This document shows positions 54,630 to 62,756 of a DNA stretch of 64,000 bases, in pieces. The first letter of the stretch is position 1. Every line of letters begins with the position of its first letter. A program made the position numbers and the translations under genes. The stretch lies in the NCBI RefSeq assembly GCF_000020605.1, contig NC_012781.1, positions 1,613,501 through 1,677,500 on the forward strand, in the 5' to 3' direction. This stretch comes from Agathobacter rectalis ATCC 33656. Its GTDB lineage: Bacteria > Bacillota > Clostridia > Lachnospirales > Lachnospiraceae. The notes beneath the pieces were generated by a model, which worked only from the letters and a program-made list of their open reading frames with translations, did not search any database and was not told the DNA's origin.

Positions 54630-55778
54630 CTAATTATTTTCCTTGTAAATCATGGCAAGTATTTCCGCAACTGACCGATAAAGCTCAGGCGGTATCTCAG
54701 CTCCAAGATCCACATTGTGAAAGAGCATTCGTGCAAGAGGTTTATTCTCGACTATATGGATATTATTGTCTCTTGCTATTTCCTTTATTTTCTGCGCCAC
54801 ATAATCCTGACCCTTTGCGACCACTACCGGAGCATCATTTTTTTGAGCATCGTACTTTACTGCAACAGCAAAGTGAGTAGGGTTGGTGATGACAACATCA
54901 GCCTTTGGCACATCCTGCATCATCCTTCGCTGTGAAGCCTCCTGCATACGTTTACGCTGCTGACCCTTAATGGCCGGATCTCCCTCTGTATTTTTAAACT
55001 CATCCTTGACCTCCTGTTTGGTCATCTTCATATCATTGTTAAACTTGTGCTTATTGTAAGCAAAGTCAGCAATACCGACTATCATATAGACAATACTGAT
55101 CTTAAGACCGGTATTTATGATGATATCACCAATCAGTACTATTGCCTGTTTGAGCGGAAGCTCATAGAGTATAAATATATCATTCTGATGTGATTTAACA
55201 GAGGAATAAGCCACATACATAATGATTCCTACCTTTAGTACAGACTTAAGAAGCTCAAAGATGGAGTCCTTTGACAGTATCCTCTTAAATCCGTTTATGG
55301 GATTAAACTTGCTAAGCTTTGGAGCCATAGGCTTAGTGGATATTTTAAATCCAACCTGGATGATACTCACGAGAATCGTGATTACAACTCCGAAAGCAAA
55401 AAACGGCAGCACAGTCAGTAAAAACTGAAGTATTACATTATTTAAATAATGCGTGACCGAAACAGATGAAATCTGCTCCTGTGACTCCTTTAAAAAGTCA
55501 GGCATTTTTTTATATACAGTAGAAAACAATCCAATCAGATTGCCCCCTACAAAGGATATAAATATCTTTAATACTAAAAACAGCACTATAAGATCAAAGG
55601 CAGCTGTAAGCTCCTTGCTTTTTGCTACCTTGCCCTCTTCCCTGGCATCCTTTAACTTCTTTTCAGTTGCCGGCTCTGTTTTCTCGCCGCCCTCGCCATC
55701 CTGTGCAAACCATTGCAGATTGTAGCACAACACTGTATGCAATTTGGAAAATTCATCTAAACTGTCAGTACATTCCAT
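54630..55778 (-). CDS. flhB: Flagellar export substrate-specificity switch FlhB
   Basis: 382 residues. N-terminal GEKTEPATEKKLKDAREEGKVAKSKEL, four membrane segments and a cytoplasmic domain with the self-cleavage site NPTH followed by FAVAVKY. Cleavage switches export from rod/hook to filament substrates. The ATG at 55778 lies within the fliR 3' end, behind GGTGG; a GTG at 55733 would match the shorter N-termini of some relatives. Confidence 0.95.
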   Translation of the reverse strand: MECTDSLDEFSKLHTVLCYNLQWFAQDGEGGEKTEPATEKKLKDAREEGKVAKSKELTAAFDLIVLFLVLKIFISFVGGNLIGLFSTVYKKMPDFLKESQEQISSVSVTHYLNNVILQFLLTVLPFFAFGVVITILVSIIQVGFKISTKPMAPKLSKFNPINGFKRILSKDSIFELLKSVLKVGIIMYVAYSSVKSHQNDIFILYELPLKQAIVLIGDIIINTGLKISIVYMIVGIADFAYNKHKFNNDMKMTKQEVKDEFKNTEGDPAIKGQQRKRMQEASQRRMMQDVPKADVVITNPTHFAVAVKYDAQKNDAPVVVAKGQDYVAQKIKEIARDNNIHIVENKPLARMLFHNVDLGAEIPPELYRSVAEILAMIYKENN

Positions 55779-56544
55779 CAATTATCGAAACCACCATAGT
55801 CTTAATTTCTGTAATAATAAAATTAGCAATGTTCGGAATTAGATATACTATCAAAAATAATACAATAAATCCTGCTATAATTTTTAACTGGATACCTACA
55901 GAGAACATATTCATCTGAGGCGCAACCTTTGCCATGATTCCCAGTATACAGTTCATTATCATCATGCACGCAAAGACCGGAAGAAATATCCTGAAGCCTA
56001 TTACAAACATATCGCCCATATACTTAGTCATGGTAGAGAGCATATTGTCAAATTGAAACTGTGCACCTCCAAGCGGTACAACTGAAAAGGAGTCACAAAC
56101 TGCCCTTATAAGATATGTGTGCATATCAGATACAAGAAGCAGGACAAGAACTACGTAATAGTAGAAATTACCTGTAACTGTTGTCTCTGAATTCATCGAT
56201 GGATTGAATTCTGTTGCCATGGACAGACCTATATCCATATCAATCAGATTTCCCGCAAAAATAACAATGGAATTACATATATTGGCCGCAAAACCTATGA
56301 GCAGTCCTGTAATTCCTTCTTTTACGACCAGTACAGCAAAACCTACTGCACTGACATAGGAAAGCTGTGGTCTTTCTATGATATTGTACATAAACAAAGC
56401 AACAAAGGCTGATAAGCCGGTCTTGACACGTGCCGGAACCGCATTATCTCCAAAAAACGGAGCTATGTACACAAATGATGCAATACGCACCAGAATCAGC
56501 AAAAAATATTCAAAATTTGCAATAGAAAAAGAATAATTAATCAT
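55765..56544 (-). CDS. fliR: Flagellar export gate protein FliR
   Basis: 259 residues with several hydrophobic segments; family features include the PFFGDNAVPARVKTGLSAFVALF stretch near residue 32 and the central ISLSMATEFNPSMN-like region. Forms the export channel with FliP and FliQ. Starts eight bases after fliQ and overlaps the flhB start. Confidence 0.94.
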   Translation of the reverse strand: MINYSFSIANFEYFLLILVRIASFVYIAPFFGDNAVPARVKTGLSAFVALFMYNIIERPQLSYVSAVGFAVLVVKEGITGLLIGFAANICNSIVIFAGNLIDMDIGLSMATEFNPSMNSETTVTGNFYYYVVLVLLLVSDMHTYLIRAVCDSFSVVPLGGAQFQFDNMLSTMTKYMGDMFVIGFRIFLPVFACMMIMNCILGIMAKVAPQMNMFSVGIQLKIIAGFIVLFLIVYLIPNIANFIITEIKTMVVSIIDGMY

Positions 56545-56552
56545 ATATCATC

Positions 56553-56831
56553 CTATCCCATGCTTATATAATAACTGAATTTGGACCACAAATCAGTCAT
56601 AAATCCGGACATAGTGTCGAGCATCCATGAGCCACAGAGCATCATCACAAGAAAAATTGCAATTATTTTTGGCACAAATGTAAGTGTCTGCTCCTGAATT
56701 GACGTAACTGTCTGAAATATACTGACTATAAGTCCGACAATCAGCGAAATAAGCAAAAGCGGAGCTGATGTAATGATTGTAGTATAAATTGCCTCTCTGG
56801 CAATATCCAAAACAGCTTCCTGGGTAATCAT
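56553..56831 (-). CDS. fliQ: Flagellar export gate protein FliQ
   Basis: 92 residues with two membrane hairpin segments (about 15-38 and 50-72) and the conserved QTVTSIQEQTLTFVPK stretch between them. Structural subunit of the FliPQR channel. Eleven bases after fliP. Confidence 0.95.
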   Translation of the reverse strand: MITQEAVLDIAREAIYTTIITSAPLLLISLIVGLIVSIFQTVTSIQEQTLTFVPKIIAIFLVMMLCGSWMLDTMSGFMTDLWSKFSYYISMG

Positions 56832-56842
56832 ATGTACACCTC

Positions 56843-57742
56843 CTAGTAAAACGTCTTGACCAGATTACCAATAACCAGATCCCAGCCATCCGCAAGGATA
56901 AACAAAAGTACCTTAAACGGCATCGAGATGGTTGTCGGTGGAAGCATCATCATACCCATTGACATTAGCACTGATGAAACAACCATATCTATCACTATAA
57001 ACGGAATGTATATTAAAAAGCCTAATATAAAGGCTGTTCTAAGCTCACTAAGTATAAAGGCCGGAACAAGTGTTGTAAAAGGTACATCATCATAGTCATC
57101 GTACTCATCTCCTGAGATATCCACAAACAGCTTTATGTCCTTAGTCTGTGTCTGCCCATACATAAACTCCCTGAATGGTCCCTCAGCCTCCTTTATAGCC
57201 TCCTGCTGGGTGATTTTACCCTCATCAAGGGGCTTTATAGCCTTTTCGTTTACCTGTGAAAAAGTCGGCCACATAATAAAAAGTGTCAAAAACAAAGCCA
57301 AACCGACAAGAACCTGATTAGGCGGTGCTGTCTGGGTACCGATAGCTGTTCTGACAAAATGCAGTACGATAATAATTCTTGTAAAAGAAGTCAGCATGAT
57401 GAGAATAGAAGGTGCTAAAGATAATACTGTAAGCACCAAAAACATCCTGACAGGTGTGGACAGAGAGCCTGACTCATTGTTGTAATATATGTTCAGACCG
57501 TTTGTGCTGTCAGAGGTGGCATCGGCTAAATCCTTGTCACCACTGTCAAGACTTTTAACGTCATCCAAATCGTTTGTCACATCATTTGTACTGATATCAC
57601 CGGATGGTGAGGGGCTCTGACTTGCATTTACACTGTCAGGATAAAATATGCATAATGAAATTGTTACCATAAGGACTGCAATTGCAAAAATAAATGATGC
57701 ATTGCAATATACAGCCTTGAATTTCTTCATGAATCTATTCAT
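56843..57742 (-). CDS. fliP: Flagellar export gate protein FliP, with N-terminal extension
   Basis: 299 residues, compared with roughly 220-250 in well-studied species. A signal peptide (about 1-40, predicted to end near VNA) precedes an Asp/Ser/Asn-rich exported segment (about 41-90). The FliP core follows with TSFTRIIIVLHFVRTAIGTQ and PPNQVLVGLALFLTLF, plus the C-terminal SMGMMMLPP. Start overlaps fliO by eight bases. Confidence 0.95.
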   Translation of the reverse strand: MNRFMKKFKAVYCNASFIFAIAVLMVTISLCIFYPDSVNASQSPSPSGDISTNDVTNDLDDVKSLDSGDKDLADATSDSTNGLNIYYNNESGSLSTPVRMFLVLTVLSLAPSILIMLTSFTRIIIVLHFVRTAIGTQTAPPNQVLVGLALFLTLFIMWPTFSQVNEKAIKPLDEGKITQQEAIKEAEGPFREFMYGQTQTKDIKLFVDISGDEYDDYDDVPFTTLVPAFILSELRTAFILGFLIYIPFIVIDMVVSSVLMSMGMMMLPPTTISMPFKVLLFILADGWDLVIGNLVKTFY

Positions 57743-58121
57743 GTCTGCTCCTGTTACTGTACTTTTCTTTCAATTTATCCATAATTGCTGAAAAGGATTC
57801 CGGATTCTGCGTCATGCTTTGAGGATCCTTAAATGATAAATCCTTTAATTCCTCCTCCTTAAGCTCGGTGAGATAATTCACATCATCCTTTCCGATTGAA
57901 ACAACGATATATTTTGTGCCTGCCTCAACAATACTGATCATCTTATTATTTCCGACGCTTATTGTTTCAATAATTCTAAGATTCTTATTAAAGCTTCGCC
58001 CCTTCTGGATACCCGCCATCCATCTGGTGGTAAAATATGTCAGGATAAGCACAAAAACAAAAATTATTAAAACTGTGATGAGCTGGACAAAGCTGTCCAG
58101 TGATGTTGCTGCTAATATCAT
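57735..58121 (-). CDS. fliO: Flagellar assembly protein FliO (FliZ-like)
   Basis: 128 residues: one membrane segment (about 12-32), then a cytosolic domain with the FliO pattern (FNKNLRIIETISVGNNKMISIVEAGTKYIVVSIG). Stabilises FliP during gate assembly. The C-terminal 40 residues are charged and helical. Position between fliY and fliP is canonical. Confidence 0.9.
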   Translation of the reverse strand: MILAATSLDSFVQLITVLIIFVFVLILTYFTTRWMAGIQKGRSFNKNLRIIETISVGNNKMISIVEAGTKYIVVSIGKDDVNYLTELKEEELKDLSFKDPQSMTQNPESFSAIMDKLKEKYSNRSRHE

Positions 58122-58162
58122 TTTAATTCCTCTGCATAGTATTGATTAAATGTCAGCTGAAA

Positions 58163-59377
58163 CTATTTTGTCTTTCCGGTGTTTATCTTTGAATTGACTA
58201 TCTCAGTGATTCGTACACCAAAGCTTTCCTCAATTACAACAACCTCGCCCTTAGCTACATATTTACCATTTACAAGAATATCTATCGGTTCTCCTGCCAG
58301 CTTATTAAGCTCTATGATCTTGCCCGGACCGAAATCGAGTATTTCGGAAATGGATTTTTTGGTGCGTCCAAGCTCAACTGTCACTTCAAGAGGAACATCC
58401 ATGATTAAATCAATGTTTTCAGGCTGGTAGACCTGATTTGGCATGGCTCCAAAAGGGGTGAATTGAGCGTTCTGTACATTAACCTGATTGCCTATCATAT
58501 TTTGTGCCCCCATATTCTGGTTCATCATTCCCTGATTCATCATATTCTGACTATTCATATTCGAATTCATCATATTTTCGTTTATCATGCCCTGACTGTT
58601 TGCGGAAGCATTATTCATGCTGCCACTATCCTGTGGCTGTTGTATAGGCGCAGCCTGTGTGGCGGTGTTTGAACTTTGAGGAACATCCTCTGTCACACTT
58701 TGTGTATCAAGCTCCATATTCTGAGATACCCCCTTACACATTTCCTTTACAAATGCCGGTGGGTAAAGCTGCATTATCTCGCTGTCTACTAGATCCCCAA
58801 TCTCCATATGGAAGGAAATCTTTACAAACTCTTCAGACAGGAAGCTGTCAATTTCACCCTCGTTTAAGGTGTTTTTTAAATCAACAACCTCTGCGATAGG
58901 AGGGCTGATATCGATAGTACGATTGAGCATAGACGAAAGAGATGTGGCGGAAGAACCCATCATCTGGTTCATTGCCTCACTGATAGCACTAAGGTGCAGC
59001 TCTCCAATCTCACCATTTATATTCGTTCCATCTCCACCCATCATAAGGTCGGTTATAATTTTTACATCCTTTTCTTTGAGTACGAGAATATTGCTTCCAT
59101 TTAACCCCTGTGTGTATCCGATTTTGATAAACACACACGGTTTTTCATACTCGTCAACAATTTTGTCCCAATTTGAAAAAGAAACAACAGGAGTAGAAAT
59201 CTCTACTCTTCTATTTACAAGTGAAAACAGCGTGGTTGCAGCTGTTCCCATACTGATATTGGCAATCTCTCCAATCGCATCCTTTTCGGATTCTGTCAAT
59301 ATCTCATCGCTCGAATCCGCCGCATCGTTGTTATTTAACAATGCATTTATTTCCTCCTGCGATAAAACTCCATCCAT
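58163..59377 (-). CDS. fliY: Flagellar motor switch phosphatase FliY
   Basis: 404 residues. An N-terminal CheY-P-docking-like peptide (LSQEEINALL), a CheC-like phosphatase domain with two E-x2-N sites (Glu37/Asn40 and Glu134/Asn137), a linker (about 215-315) whose second half is strikingly Met/Asn/Gln-rich, and a C-terminal FliN/SpoA domain (about 322-398). It is part of the C-ring and removes phosphate from CheY-P at the motor. Three bases after fliM. Confidence 0.95.
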   Translation of the reverse strand: MDGVLSQEEINALLNNNDAADSSDEILTESEKDAIGEIANISMGTAATTLFSLVNRRVEISTPVVSFSNWDKIVDEYEKPCVFIKIGYTQGLNGSNILVLKEKDVKIITDLMMGGDGTNINGEIGELHLSAISEAMNQMMGSSATSLSSMLNRTIDISPPIAEVVDLKNTLNEGEIDSFLSEEFVKISFHMEIGDLVDSEIMQLYPPAFVKEMCKGVSQNMELDTQSVTEDVPQSSNTATQAAPIQQPQDSGSMNNASANSQGMINENMMNSNMNSQNMMNQGMMNQNMGAQNMIGNQVNVQNAQFTPFGAMPNQVYQPENIDLIMDVPLEVTVELGRTKKSISEILDFGPGKIIELNKLAGEPIDILVNGKYVAKGEVVVIEESFGVRITEIVNSKINTGKTK

Positions 59378-59380
59378 GAT

Positions 59381-60361
59381 TTATTGCTCCTCTCTGACTA
59401 CTGATGTAATTCTTACCGCATATTTATCACCGGAAGAACCAGGTAGTGCAGTAAACTTTTTGATATTTCCTACATAAATGTCCAACTCATCATCCACATT
59501 GGTGTCAAGTCTTATTACATCACCCGGCACAAGCGTAGAAAAATCCTTTACTGATATAAGACTCTTGCCAAGTACCGCTTTGACCGGTATTTGTGATTTT
59601 TGAATAAGGCTTTCTATGGCATTTCTATAGTTGGTTTCATCATGATTTTGTATGTTAGAATACCAGTATCTGGTATTCAGCTTATCTATAACAGATTCAA
59701 GTGTGATATAAGGCAGACATATATTCATCAATCCCTCAACATCACCAATCTTTATATTCATAGTGATAATAGCTATCACCTCGCTGGGAGATATAATCTG
59801 AGCATACTGGGAATTGGTCTCAATTCGCTCTAAATGAGGGCTTATATCAAGTACATTCTGCCACGGCTCCTGGAGCAGATTAATGCATATAACTAAAATA
59901 CGCTCAATAATCAAAAGCTCAATCTCTGAAAATTCTCTCGTCTTATCGAGAGAATCTCCCCTTCCGCCAAGCATACGGTCTACAATAGCATATCCAAGAC
60001 CGGAAGCCATTTCAACTATTATATTCCCATGCAACGGCGCAAAGTTGACAATGCCAAGCAGCACCGGATTTGAAAGCGCATTTGTGAATTCTGAGTATGT
60101 AACTGCCTCCGAATTCATCACCTCTACCTGCACTGACTTTCGCAGATAAACGGGAAGGTTTGTTGTAAGAAGCCTTCCATAATGCTCAAATATTATTTCA
60201 AGGGTCCTTAGATGTTCCTTTGAAAACTTAGATGGGCGGGCGAAATCATAGTCTTTCACCGTCTGTTCACTATTCTCTTTTATTTCATCTACATCAAGCT
60301 CGCCGCTGCTTAGGGCATTGAGCAGATTGTCTATCTCACTCTGAGATAAAACATCACCCAT
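59381..60361 (-). CDS. fliM: Flagellar motor switch protein FliM
   Basis: 326 residues. The N-terminal CheY-P-binding peptide (SQSEIDNLLNAL), a CheC-like middle domain lacking catalytic pairs, and a C-terminal SpoA domain (about 245-325). Binds phosphorylated CheY and reverses rotation. Upstream 78-base gap to fliL holds only a weak promoter-like pair. Confidence 0.96.
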   Translation of the reverse strand: MGDVLSQSEIDNLLNALSSGELDVDEIKENSEQTVKDYDFARPSKFSKEHLRTLEIIFEHYGRLLTTNLPVYLRKSVQVEVMNSEAVTYSEFTNALSNPVLLGIVNFAPLHGNIIVEMASGLGYAIVDRMLGGRGDSLDKTREFSEIELLIIERILVICINLLQEPWQNVLDISPHLERIETNSQYAQIISPSEVIAIITMNIKIGDVEGLMNICLPYITLESVIDKLNTRYWYSNIQNHDETNYRNAIESLIQKSQIPVKAVLGKSLISVKDFSTLVPGDVIRLDTNVDDELDIYVGNIKKFTALPGSSGDKYAVRITSVVREEQ

Positions 60362-60439
60362 CTGTTAATCACCACCTGTATCCAAATTATTAAATATCTG
60401 CCTGTTTTAATACCGGCATAAGTATTTGTAAAGAAATCA

Positions 60440-60961
60440 TCACTGGGTAAGCGAAGATACAATATTTACATCTACTATATAGTCTGCTCCGAATTTCTTC
60501 TGGAGAGTTTTGAGAATCTTATCATGAACAGCACTCTTATCGGTGTTGTACTGTTCCATTGTGTAATCGCCTATTATGTCTGTAATGTCTGCTAAGATAA
60601 CATTTTTCTTGGCGGACAAATCCTCACCGTAGGTCTTATATCCGTCACTCTTTTTGTTGAGTGAAAGTGATATGCCACAAACAAGATAATGTGTATTGCC
60701 ATCCTCAGATGGGGCAAAATTGAAGGTAAGTGTATCATCATCGGCTGTAAGTGCATAATCAACAATCTGATCCTGCGGCAGCTGTGAACCACTAGTTGCA
60801 GTGCCACTGTTTAAGTCTAGTGATATAGCCTCACACACCTGGTCTATCAGATTGTTTGCCTTTTTTGTCTCAGGTATAATTGTAAATATAAGCAGTGCTG
60901 TAAGCACAAGGTTTGCAAAACAAAGTGCTAAAATCAGTACTGAAATTAAATTCTTTTTCAT
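60440..60961 (-). CDS. fliL: Flagellar basal body-associated protein FliL
   Basis: 173 residues with one membrane segment (about 7-27) and a periplasm-side domain that ends in the FliL-like DITDIIGDYT..HDKILKTLQKKFGADYIVDVNIVS pattern. Supports stator function under load. The chosen ATG at 60961 has AAAGGA six bases upstream; the ATG two codons earlier is too near that site. Confidence 0.88.
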   Translation of the reverse strand: MKKNLISVLILALCFANLVLTALLIFTIIPETKKANNLIDQVCEAISLDLNSGTATSGSQLPQDQIVDYALTADDDTLTFNFAPSEDGNTHYLVCGISLSLNKKSDGYKTYGEDLSAKKNVILADITDIIGDYTMEQYNTDKSAVHDKILKTLQKKFGADYIVDVNIVSSLTQ

Positions 60962-60978
60962 ATGCATTCCTTTCCGGA

Positions 60979-61806
60979 TTAATTGGTATTGAACTCTGAA
61001 TTGTAAGAATTATACACCTTAATCTCTACACGTCTGTTCCTGGCCCTTCCCTCTGGAGTAGAGTTGTCCGCAACCGGATCATAGTCTCCTCTTCCGGATG
61101 ACTTTATATGGGCAGGGTTTAAGCTTGTATTGTCCCTGATGTAATTTGCAACGCTCAGTGCTCTGTACATAGAAAGCACATCATTACTCTCATACTTGGA
61201 ACGTGATGAAACCGGAACATTATCAGTATGCCCTTCAATCTCTATCAGATTATCCTGATATGCAGCTAAAATAGATGAAATCTTGTTCACTACCGGATAT
61301 GCCTCTTCCATTACATCAGCCTTACCCGATTCAAACAACAGGGCTCCATTCAGACTCAATTGCACGTACTGTGCATTGAAATCCACTTCCACAGCATCCT
61401 GTAAGCTAGTGTTTTCGAGCTGTTTTTCTATCTGCTCTGACATTTTTTCAGATTCAGAAAGCTCCATCTGCTCATACTGTTCTTCGGCATTCTTGTCATC
61501 ACCCTCTGTGGTGCTTTCAGTTGTCGATTTGGAATTGGCCAGATCATTGTAATATTTATCCAAAAACTCAAGCTGGCTGACTCCTGCTCCAACAAGCCTG
61601 CCATCACCGATAGATGTGCTGCCTCCCGGCAAAACACTAACACTGCTTGTCAGTGATGCAATGACCAGCTGGAATTTCTCAGCGTCAACAGTTGACATAG
61701 AGAACAAGAGCACGAAAAAGCATAAAAGCAGGTTCATAAGATCCGAGAAGGTTGACTGCCACGCCGGTGCTCCCTTTGGCGGATCCTCAGGTCTCCTTTT
61801 CGCCAC
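60979..61806 (-). CDS. motB: Flagellar motor stator protein MotB
   Basis: 275 residues: a short cytoplasmic N-terminus, one membrane segment with the ion-binding Asp22 (FSDLMNLLLCFFVLLFSMS), a Ser/Glu-rich plug and linker (about 65-150), and an OmpA-like peptidoglycan-binding domain with IEGHTDNVPV and the ARNRRVEI end. Forms the ion channel with MotA, whose stop it overlaps by one base. Sodium versus proton use cannot be read safely. Confidence 0.96.
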   Translation of the reverse strand: MAKRRPEDPPKGAPAWQSTFSDLMNLLLCFFVLLFSMSTVDAEKFQLVIASLTSSVSVLPGGSTSIGDGRLVGAGVSQLEFLDKYYNDLANSKSTTESTTEGDDKNAEEQYEQMELSESEKMSEQIEKQLENTSLQDAVEVDFNAQYVQLSLNGALLFESGKADVMEEAYPVVNKISSILAAYQDNLIEIEGHTDNVPVSSRSKYESNDVLSMYRALSVANYIRDNTSLNPAHIKSSGRGDYDPVADNSTPEGRARNRRVEIKVYNSYNSEFNTN

Positions 61807-62597
61807 TATTCCTCACCTCCGCCTTCTGGTGAGAGAGCCTCTCTCTTGTCAGGTGAAAGGAAGGACTTGAGCTTTTCCTCAATAACTCGTGGGTTTTCAC
61901 CCGCCTGAATGGAAAGCAGACCTTCTATGATAAGAGTCTTGAGAGTGAGCTCAAGCTCATTGTTAGCCTTAAGCTTGTTAGCAAATGGGGCGCAAAGCCA
62001 GTTGGCAATAAGCGAACCGTAGAATGTAGTAACAAGGGCAACCGCCATATTCGGACCTATTGTTGAAGAATCCTCAAGGTTTTTAAGCATATTGATAAGA
62101 CCGATAAGTGTACCGATCATACCCCAGGCAGGACCCTGCTCTCCCCAGAATTCCCAGAAAGAAATTGTTTTCTTATGACGTTCCTCCATGCTTAGCATAT
62201 CTGTTTCAAGAATGCCTCTCACAAGCTCTGCATCCGTACCGTCTACTACAAGCATAATACCCTTCTTTAAGAATTCATCGTCTATACTGCCGGCAGCTTC
62301 CTCGAGGGCTAAAAGTCCCTCCTTACGGCTGACATTTGACAGCTCTATTATTTTATTTATTGTCTCTCCAGGGTCTACGCTCTTTTCCTTAAAAGGAAGT
62401 GCAAATGACTTGATTCCGGCTATAAAGCCCGATAGCTTGTTAGAGCAAAGCACAGCCGAGAGTGAACCACCTATCGTGATAATTGCAGAGGGCGCATCAA
62501 GAAAGTTTAATAATGCAGGTACCCCACCATTTTGAATGATACCGAACAAAACCATTCCGATACCAAGAATTACTCCTAAAAGAGATGCTATATCCAC
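61806..62597 (-). CDS. motA: Flagellar motor stator protein MotA
   Basis: 263 residues with four membrane segments; conserved MotA/TolQ/ExbB features GPAWGMIGTLIGLINML and ALVTTFYGSLIANWLCAPFANKL lie in segments 3 and 4, and the charged cytoplasmic loop contains the rotor-contacting residues. Directly upstream is a good sigma-A promoter (62641-62669), so motA and downstream genes can be made independently of flgE. Confidence 0.97.
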   Translation of the reverse strand: MDIASLLGVILGIGMVLFGIIQNGGVPALLNFLDAPSAIITIGGSLSAVLCSNKLSGFIAGIKSFALPFKEKSVDPGETINKIIELSNVSRKEGLLALEEAAGSIDDEFLKKGIMLVVDGTDAELVRGILETDMLSMEERHKKTISFWEFWGEQGPAWGMIGTLIGLINMLKNLEDSSTIGPNMAVALVTTFYGSLIANWLCAPFANKLKANNELELTLKTLIIEGLLSIQAGENPRVIEEKLKSFLSPDKREALSPEGGGEE

Positions 62598-62640
62598 TTA
62601 TACACACCTTCCATAAATAAATATTTGTCGAATGACCTTA

Positions 62641-62669
62641 GTTATAATTCTACTAAATTTTAGTGTAAA
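62641..62669 (-). promoter_or_regulatory. Internal sigma-A promoter upstream of motA
   Basis: Minus strand -35 TTTACA (62664-62669) and -10 TATAAC (62641-62646) with a 17-base spacer. The spacer contains a 13-base palindrome, ACTAAATTTTAGT on the plus strand (62652-62664), which could be an operator. Confidence 0.6.
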
Positions 62670-62694
62670 TGTCTATGTAAAAATAATATTTTTA

Positions 62695-62743
62695 ATAAAA
62701 AATACACAAAATATTGGGAAATGACCTAAGCCATCCCCCAATA
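62695..62743 (-). terminator. Terminator between flgE and motA
   Basis: TATTGGG (62712-62718) pairs with CCCAATA (62737-62743), with further ATG/CAT pairing inside, and the minus strand continues as TTTT, GTGTA and TTTTTT. A moderate intrinsic terminator, 13 bases after the flgE stop. Confidence 0.65.
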
Positions 62744-62756
62744 CCTTGCGAAATTA

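Noticed and set aside
60379-60430. Promoter-like TTTACA/TAAAAC pair, or a GCCGGTAT sigma-28 -10-like box, between fliL and fliM
   Set aside because: The -10 match is poor for sigma-A, and no TAAA lies at the right distance for sigma-28.
62631-62731. Short repeat of AATGACCT(T/A)AG on both sides of the flgE-motA gap
   Set aside because: Only 11 bases with one mismatch in an AT-rich gap; one copy is part of the terminator loop, so chance is likely.
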